Shown piece by piece: positions 59,461 to 64,000 of a stretch of DNA of 64,000 nucleotides. The position numbers and the translations under genes are program-made. Under the pieces are notes generated by a model that had not been told where the DNA came from, did no database searches, and was given only the letters and a program-made list of their open reading frames with translations. This stretch comes from Ruania rhizosphaerae. Lineage in GTDB: Bacteria > Actinomycetota > Actinomycetes > Actinomycetales > Beutenbergiaceae. The stretch lies in contig NZ_VSMB01000003.1 in NCBI RefSeq assembly GCF_009805705.1, positions 248,001 to 312,000 on the forward strand, read 5' to 3'. Position 1 is the stretch's first letter; every line of letters begins with the position of its first letter.

Positions 59461-61413
59461 TCACACCACGCTCAGCACGATGACAGTCCCGCGCGGCTGC
59501 ATCGCTCCCGCCTCAACCGACTGCGACCTGACCGTGCCGAAGACACCACCGAGGACATTCTCCCGCTCGACGACGAAGCCCAGCTCCTCGAGTGCGGCTG
59601 CAGCCACGTCGTACTGCTCTGCATACACGTCGGGCACCTCGACGAGTTCAGGTCCGAGCGAGACAGTGAGCATGACCAGATCCCCGCGATGTCCGTCACC
59701 TGCCGCAGGATCCTGCGTGAGGACGTGACCATCTGCCACCTCGTCATCGTGCACGCGCCCGTCGATCTGCACGGTGGCGCCGGTGGCCTCTACCTCAGAG
59801 ACCGCGGTCTCCTCTGCCGCACCGACCACGTTCGGTATCACGATGGGCTCGGGCCCGTCGGAGACAGTGAGCACAACCGGGGTGTCATGCGCCACCTCCT
59901 CGCCCTGCTCAGGAGATGACGCGATGACAGTGCCGGCCTCGGCATCCTGGGAGTAGACACGCTCGACCGGGTCGGCGACGGAGAAGCCCGCGTCGGTGAT
60001 CGCGCGGATCGCCTCCTGCTCGGTCCCGCCGACCACCTCGGGCACGATCAGCATCTCCACCCCCCGCGAGACCACCACGACGACCTCGCCGTCGCGGATA
60101 AGGTCGGTGCCGGCCTGCGGATCGGTCTCGATCACGCGCCCCTGAGGGACGTCGTCGGAGAAGGCTGCGGTGGTGCGGGGGGCGAACCCGGCAGCTTCCA
60201 GCTGCTCCAGTGCATCGGCCTCGGTCATACCCGACACCGGGGGGAGCGCTGCGTAGGCGCCCGGTCCGATGGTCTGGTACCACCAGGCGCCCGCACCTGC
60301 GGTGCCGAGCAGGAGAATCAGGATGACAGCGAGGCCGAGACCGCGCCGGCGGCGGACCCGGCGGCGGGCGGGTCGATCGGTTTCGGCCGCGGTCACTGCG
60401 CCGATCGGGAGGGCGACGGTGCCGGTCTGCTCCAGTCCGGTCGTGGACTGGTCGCCGGCGTGATCGCTGACGACGGAGTCCGTTGCCGGAACCGTCGCCG
60501 TCACGACCGGCTCCTCGGCCGAGGCATCCACTCCGTCCACATCCGCGCGAAGCTCGAGCTGGTGGACGTCCATCCCTTCCCTGGTCCGGCGCAGCAGGGT
60601 GAGCGCGGCTCCGGCGTCGGCCGGGCGGTCCTGCGGGTTCCGCGCCGTGAACGTGTGGACGAGATCATCGACTTCGAGCGGGAGCCATCGGACCGACTCC
60701 GAGGGGTCGGGCACATCGTCGTGGACGTGTTGATAGGCGACCTGGATCGGGGTCTCACCGAGGAACGGCTGCCGGCCCGTCAGCATTTCGTAGAGCATGG
60801 CCCCGACGGCGTACACATCCGCTCGGGCGTCTGCTGAACCCGAGGTCACGATCTCAGGTGAGAGGTAGGCAACGGTACCGAGCAGGCTGCCGGTCGAGGC
60901 CGCCGTCGCCTCCGTGACTGCGCGCGCGAGCCCGAAGTCAGCTACCTTCACCTCACCGCTGCGCGCCACGAGGATGTTCTCGGGCTTGACGTCCCGGTGG
61001 ACCAGTCCGGCATGGTGGGCGGCGGCAAGCGCGCTCAGGATGTGCTCGGTGTAGCGCAGCGCGTCCCCGACCGGTAGCGCCCCGCGACGACGTAGCACCG
61101 CACGCAGGTTGGTGCCGTCGACGAACTCCATGGTCAGGTAGTTCAGCTCGTCGGCACTGCCCTGGTCATAGACGCCGACGACGCCGGGATGGGCCAGCCG
61201 GGCAGCAGCTCGCGCCTCCCTGCGGAACCGTGCCGCGACGTCGGTTCCCTCTGCCAGGTGGGCGTGCATGACCTTGAGCGCGACGACGCGGTCGAGTCGA
61301 CGGTCGAGCGCACGGTAGACGGTCGCCATGCCACCGCGTGCGACACGCGCGGTGATCTCGTACCTGCTGTCGACCAGGCGGCCGATCAGCGGGTCGGCGA
61401 CAGTGGTAGCCAT
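59461..61413 (-). CDS. Ser/Thr protein kinase with four PASTA domains
   Basis: A 650-residue membrane kinase of the PknB/Stk1 type. The cytoplasmic kinase (residues about 18-275) is complete: glycine loop VARGGMATVY, Lys47 in VALKV, H139-R-D141, DFG at 159-161 and activation-segment end GTVAYLSPE. After a Thr/Glu-rich stretch there is a single transmembrane helix near residues 357-375, then four extracellular PASTA repeats of about 67 residues that sense peptidoglycan fragments. ATG 61413 lies 6 nt after a TACACT box. It is next to a LysM lytic transglycosylase and an Rv2175c-like protein, the place held by pknL in mycobacteria, although PknL lacks PASTA domains. Confidence 0.94.
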   Translation of the reverse strand: MATTVADPLIGRLVDSRYEITARVARGGMATVYRALDRRLDRVVALKVMHAHLAEGTDVAARFRREARAAARLAHPGVVGVYDQGSADELNYLTMEFVDGTNLRAVLRRRGALPVGDALRYTEHILSALAAAHHAGLVHRDVKPENILVARSGEVKVADFGLARAVTEATAASTGSLLGTVAYLSPEIVTSGSADARADVYAVGAMLYEMLTGRQPFLGETPIQVAYQHVHDDVPDPSESVRWLPLEVDDLVHTFTARNPQDRPADAGAALTLLRRTREGMDVHQLELRADVDGVDASAEEPVVTATVPATDSVVSDHAGDQSTTGLEQTGTVALPIGAVTAAETDRPARRRVRRRRGLGLAVILILLLGTAGAGAWWYQTIGPGAYAALPPVSGMTEADALEQLEAAGFAPRTTAAFSDDVPQGRVIETDPQAGTDLIRDGEVVVVVSRGVEMLIVPEVVGGTEQEAIRAITDAGFSVADPVERVYSQDAEAGTVIASSPEQGEEVAHDTPVVLTVSDGPEPIVIPNVVGAAEETAVSEVEATGATVQIDGRVHDDEVADGHVLTQDPAAGDGHRGDLVMLTVSLGPELVEVPDVYAEQYDVAAAALEELGFVVERENVLGGVFGTVRSQSVEAGAMQPRGTVIVLSVV

Positions 61414-61425
61414 GCGCCGAGTGTA
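61414..61425 (-). promoter_or_regulatory. leaderless-type promoter of the PASTA kinase gene
   Basis: TACACT at 61425-61420 on the minus strand, 6 nt before ATG 61413. Confidence 0.5.
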
Positions 61426-61451
61426 TTCACGGCCGCCCGATTCTCTGCCGC

Positions 61452-63053
61452 TCAGGCGTAGCGTGTCATGAGCGTCTGCACGTTCGCCACATAGCGCCGG
61501 GTGTCATCGTAGAGGCCGTTGCGCTGGACTGAACCCAGGCCCTGGTAGTAGCCGCCGATCGCTTCGCGGTCGTCATCGGTGACACGGTGGAGAGTGCGGA
61601 GGATGGCGATTCCTGCGGTGACGTTGTCCTGGGGGTCGAGCAGGTTGAGCTGGCGTCCGACGAGATCGGATGCCCACTCACCGGAGGACGGGATGACCTG
61701 CATGACGCCGATGGCGTTCGCCGGCGAGACCGCGCGCATGTTGAAGCCGGACTCCTGGTACGCGATGGCCAGCGCGAGTGCTGGGTCCACACCCATCTGC
61801 TCCGCTGTCGTGCGGATCATCTGCTGCATCTCCGCCCGGCTGGGAACCGAGGTCGCCAGCAGCGCTCGCTTGTTGGCGTTCGCAGCGGCCGTGATGTCTG
61901 AACCGTAGGTGTAGTGCAGGAAGGTGTTGGACACGAGCCCGGACGGAACGCGCAGCTCCTGACCGACACGGATGAGTGCGGCGGAGGAGAGGCTGTTCGC
62001 CTCGACGATCGCACCGACGGTCGAGCCGTACTGCGTCGCAATGCTGGAGACGGTGTCACCGGCGATGACCCGATGAACGACGCCGTCCGAGTCGCCCGAG
62101 GAGCTGGAACCTCCGCTGGAGGAGGACCCTGACCCACTGGAGGAGCCAGAGCCAGAGCCAGAGCCGGAGCCTGAGGAGTTCGAGCCCGAACTGGAGGAGC
62201 CTGGGATGCGCAGGGTCTGGCCGATGCGGATGAGGGCGTTGGAGCCGAGGTCGTTGGCCTGGATGATCGCCCGGACGGTGGTGTCGTAGCGGACGGCAAG
62301 GGCGGAGACGGTGTCGCCGGCCACGACCCGGTGCGAGGAGGCAGAACTCGAGCCGCCGGAACTGCTCGAACCGCTGGAGGAGGAGCCGGATCCGCTGGAG
62401 GAGCCAGAGCCGGAGCCTGAGGAGTTCGAGCCCGAACTGGAGGAGCCTGGGATGCGCAGGGTCTGGCCGATGCGGATGAGGGCGTTGGAGCCGAGGTCGT
62501 TGGCCTGGATGATCGCCCGGACGGTGGTGTCGTAGCGGACGGCAAGGGCGGAGACGGTGTCGCCGGCCACGACCCGGTGCGAGGAGGCAGAACTCGAGCC
62601 GCCGGAACTGCTCGAACCGCTGGAGGAGGAGCCGGATCCGCTGGAGGAGCCAGAGCCGGAGCCTGAGGAGTTCGAACCCGAACTGGAGGAGCCTGGGATG
62701 CGCAGGGTCTGGCCGATGCGAATGATGGCACGGCTTCCGAGGTCATTGGCCTCGATGATCGCCCGGACGGTGGTGTCGTAGCGCAGAGCGAGGTGGCTGA
62801 CGGTGTCACCCGCGCGAACGGTGTAGAGCACCTCAGAACGCCGGGTGGGCGTGTGCGAGACGACGGGCGCCAGATGCGGGGCTGATGAGCGCAGGATCTC
62901 GCCGCGCACGGGCATCGGTGACGACGGCTCCGACGCAGCGGCCGCGGGCACCGTGGTCGCGCCGAGGCCGACTGCCGTGGCTGCGCCGAGAGCCCCGAGC
63001 GTGGTGAATCTGGACGTGCGGCGCCCGGATGTGCGGCGGGTGGTGCGGGTCAT
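61452..63053 (-). CDS. secreted lytic transglycosylase with four LysM domains
   Basis: A 533-residue cell-wall protein. After a basic N-terminus and signal peptide (FTTLGALGAATAVGLGATTV, cleavage near AAA) come four LysM modules (opening YTVRAGDTVSHLALRYDTT, then two identical copies and a fourth, HRVIAGDTVSSIATQYGST), separated by Ser/Gly linkers of 30-40 residues. The C-terminus is an SLT domain with catalytic Glu in AIAYQESGFN and the AIGVMQVIPSSG motif. LysM modules bind glycan strands and the SLT domain cleaves them. LysM 2 and 3 and their linkers are copies at DNA level. ATG 63053 has GGAG eight bases upstream. It is next to the PASTA kinase. Confidence 0.92.
   Translation of the reverse strand: MTRTTRRTSGRRTSRFTTLGALGAATAVGLGATTVPAAAASEPSSPMPVRGEILRSSAPHLAPVVSHTPTRRSEVLYTVRAGDTVSHLALRYDTTVRAIIEANDLGSRAIIRIGQTLRIPGSSSSGSNSSGSGSGSSSGSGSSSSGSSSSGGSSSASSHRVVAGDTVSALAVRYDTTVRAIIQANDLGSNALIRIGQTLRIPGSSSSGSNSSGSGSGSSSGSGSSSSGSSSSGGSSSASSHRVVAGDTVSALAVRYDTTVRAIIQANDLGSNALIRIGQTLRIPGSSSSGSNSSGSGSGSGSGSSSGSGSSSSGGSSSSGDSDGVVHRVIAGDTVSSIATQYGSTVGAIVEANSLSSAALIRVGQELRVPSGLVSNTFLHYTYGSDITAAANANKRALLATSVPSRAEMQQMIRTTAEQMGVDPALALAIAYQESGFNMRAVSPANAIGVMQVIPSSGEWASDLVGRQLNLLDPQDNVTAGIAILRTLHRVTDDDREAIGGYYQGLGSVQRNGLYDDTRRYVANVQTLMTRYA
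62165..62700 (-). repeat. 246-bp tandem repeats in the LysM gene
   Basis: A unit of 246 bp (82 codons: one LysM plus one Ser/Gly linker) is present as two apparently identical copies starting near 62165 and 62411, with a third, diverging copy from about 62657. The reading frame is kept. Confidence 0.85.
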
Positions 63054-63155
63054 GGGTTGCTCCCCGGTGGTCTCCGGCGTCGACGGGCGAGCGACGGCGT
63101 GTCTCTCGTGACGCATGGGCTGTTTGAGGTGTATGAGCATGATGGGACAGATGTG

Positions 63156-63184
63156 ACAGTAGTGGTTATGGCGAAGGGCGACAA
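63156..63184 (-). promoter_or_regulatory. promoter of the LysM transglycosylase gene
   Basis: On the minus strand TTGTCG (63184-63179), a 17-nt spacer and TACTGT (63161-63156). The predicted leader is about 95 nt. I looked for a ydaO-type c-di-AMP riboswitch there and did not find its core. Confidence 0.5.
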
Positions 63185-63253
63185 CCCCGTATGCGCCCCT
63201 CGAGCCCGCCCACGACCACCGCGGCGTGCATCGGCGCCGGCGCCGGCGGCGGC

Positions 63254-63265
63254 TAGGCTGCGTCT
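63254..63265 (+). promoter_or_regulatory. leaderless-type promoter of the Rv2175c-like gene
   Basis: TAGGCT at 63254-63259, 6 nt, then GTG 63266. Confidence 0.5.
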
Positions 63266-63634
63266 GTGAACGATATGGAGGCCCTCCACACGAGATGGCT
63301 CAGCCTGCCCGAGGTAGCCGATGCCCTCGAGGTCCGGTTGCGCGATGTCCGGACGATGCTGGCCGAGCGGCGCCTCGTCGCTGTGCGTCAGGGTCCGAAC
63401 GATGCGTGGTCGGTCCCTGCAGACCTTCTGACTGTGGGGGAGGGGGACGCGGGACGGGTACTGGCTTCACTACGCGGGACGTTGATCCAGCTTGCCGATG
63501 CAGGTCTGACCGATTCCGAGTGCGTGATCTGGCTCTTCTCCGAGGATGCGGAACTCGGCGAGCGTCCGATCGATGCTCTGCGCTCCGGGCGTACACATGC
63601 TGTGCGCCGGGCCGCGCAGCCGTTGGCCTTCTGA
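63266..63634 (+). CDS. Rv2175c-like DNA-binding protein
   Basis: A 122-residue protein similar to Mycobacterium tuberculosis Rv2175c: an N-terminal winged helix (SLPEVADALEVRLRDVRTML, then ERRLVAVRQGPNDAWSVP) and a C-terminal helical domain with the closing LRSGRTHAVRRAAQPLAF. Rv2175c binds DNA weakly and is phosphorylated by PknL on an N-terminal Thr (published, recalled). Here Thr9 in ALHTRW is a possible equivalent, and the PASTA kinase lies 1.8 kb away. GTG 63266 is set by the -10-like box 6 nt upstream. It converges with the polyprenyl synthase gene. Confidence 0.85.
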   Translation: MNDMEALHTRWLSLPEVADALEVRLRDVRTMLAERRLVAVRQGPNDAWSVPADLLTVGEGDAGRVLASLRGTLIQLADAGLTDSECVIWLFSEDAELGERPIDALRSGRTHAVRRAAQPLAF

Positions 63635-63656
63635 TGCCGGCGCCGATGGCACGCGG

Positions 63657-64000
63657 CTATGAGGACCTCGCCACCGCTGCGGCGGCAAGCGTGCGCACCA
63701 TGGCGACGGCTTCAGGCGCTAGCTGAGCATCCTCGAGCGCGCCCAAGCCGACGTCGGTACGAGTCCGGATCATGTCCTCGACCGCAGCGGGTGCGCCGGT
63801 GCCGGAGATGATCGAACGCAGCACGTGAACCTGTTCCCCGGTCAGTGACGCATCGCCCAGGGCGGAGCGCAACCTGCTGGCATCCTCGGGCGCGGCCCGC
63901 TCGAGGGCGATGGCGACGAGAACTGTGCGCTTGCCCTCGCGCAGGTCGTCCGCGGCAGGCTTTCCCGTCACCTCCGGGTCACCGAAGACTCCCAAGAGGT
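63657..64000 (-). CDS. polyprenyl diphosphate synthase, C-terminus (partial)
   Basis: Only the last 113 residues are in the window; the N-terminus lies beyond the right edge. The visible part begins LLGVFGDPEVTGKPAADDLR, where the second aspartate-rich motif region and GK...DL/EGK signature (REGKRTVLVA) of trans-isoprenyl diphosphate synthases end. The helical tail (VEDMIRTRTDVGLGALEDAQ) is typical of geranylgeranyl-type enzymes. Mycobacteria have idsA2 in the same position (Rv2173, recalled). It would supply C15-C20 prenyl diphosphates for carotenoids, quinones or lipid carriers; chain length cannot be told from this fragment. Confidence 0.88.
   Translation of the reverse strand, partial: LLGVFGDPEVTGKPAADDLREGKRTVLVAIALERAAPEDASRLRSALGDASLTGEQVHVLRSIISGTGAPAAVEDMIRTRTDVGLGALEDAQLAPEAVAMVRTLAAAAVARSS

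Noticed and set aside
62100-62800. CRISPR-like periodic repeats
   Set aside because: The 246-bp period is in frame and encodes LysM/Ser-Gly modules; there are no short repeats with unique spacers.
63054-63265. A c-di-AMP (ydaO) riboswitch before the LysM gene
   Set aside because: Such switches often precede actinobacterial cell-wall hydrolases, but the conserved core is not present in the leader.

Overview
The window is chromosomal DNA from a high-GC actinobacterium. Supporting signs are very high G/C at third codon positions, frequent GTG starts, an actinobacterial QcrCAB/CtaCDEF respiratory set, GlnE with two glutamine synthetases, polyphosphate glucokinase, PPi-type phosphofructokinase, a PASTA kinase and DUF3043/DUF4191 proteins. 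Gene content fits Micrococcales (suborder-level guess; the genus cannot be read from the sequence). I recognise 59 protein genes (two cut by the window edges) and one RNA gene, rnpB. I see no tRNA, rRNA, CRISPR array, insertion sequence or prophage.

Layout. 0-1.3 kb: end of an olefin (ole) biosynthesis locus. 1.4-9 kb: Nif3-like protein, a coiled-coil protein with a ruined zinc ribbon, a phosphatase, DUF1353, YaaA, rnpB, polyphosphate glucokinase, an amidase and panB. 9-15.7 kb: nadE, glnA2, glnE. 15.7-22.3 kb: an accessory block (PL8 polysaccharide lyase, LysR/EamA pair, SRPBCC/ArsR pair, atypical SDR) between glnE and glnA1. 22.4-36.5 kb: glnA1, RDD protein, DUF4191, lipA/lipB, a kinase-like membrane protein, TIGR01777 protein, sucB, lpdA, pepA, two small membrane proteins, pyrD. 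36.5-41 kb: aldo/keto reductase, DUF3043, glycerate kinase, erpA, FKBP lipoprotein. 41-49.4 kb: respiratory core ctaC-ctaD-ctaF, sodA, and ctaE-qcrC-qcrA-qcrB. 49.7-58.8 kb: receiver-like protein, trpD, AsnC-type domain, DEDD/GIY-YIG protein, acyl-CoA ligase, PPi-phosphofructokinase, class II DAHP synthase. 58.8-64 kb: small molybdopterin enzyme, PASTA kinase, LysM lytic transglycosylase, Rv2175c-like protein, end of a polyprenyl diphosphate synthase.

From memory, much of this order matches the Mycobacterium tuberculosis stretch from about Rv2173 to Rv2230c (idsA2, Rv2175c, pknL, aroG, fadD15, Rv2191, trpD, ctaE-qcrCAB, ctaC, erpA, pepB, sucB, lipB-lipA, glnA1, glnE, glnA2, panB, Nif3). The backbone is therefore old core synteny, and the parts that interrupt it (the 15.7-22.3 kb block, the pseudokinase, sodA between the respiratory operons) stand out.

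The genes connect in several ways. GlnE would adenylylate GlnA1 on Tyr402, while GlnA2 lacks that tyrosine. LipB/LipA make the lipoyl groups carried by the neighbouring SucB, which Lpd reoxidises. The bc1 and aa3 genes form one respiratory chain. Polyphosphate glucokinase and PPi-phosphofructokinase suggest ATP-sparing glycolysis. The strongest new reading is regulatory: eighteen genes have a -10-like hexamer exactly 6-7 nt before their start codon, the signature of leaderless mRNAs; a four-part GlnR-type box lies upstream of glnA1; and paired ArsR-type operators sit on a promoter in the accessory block. I did not find a clearly novel multi-gene defence or metabolic system.
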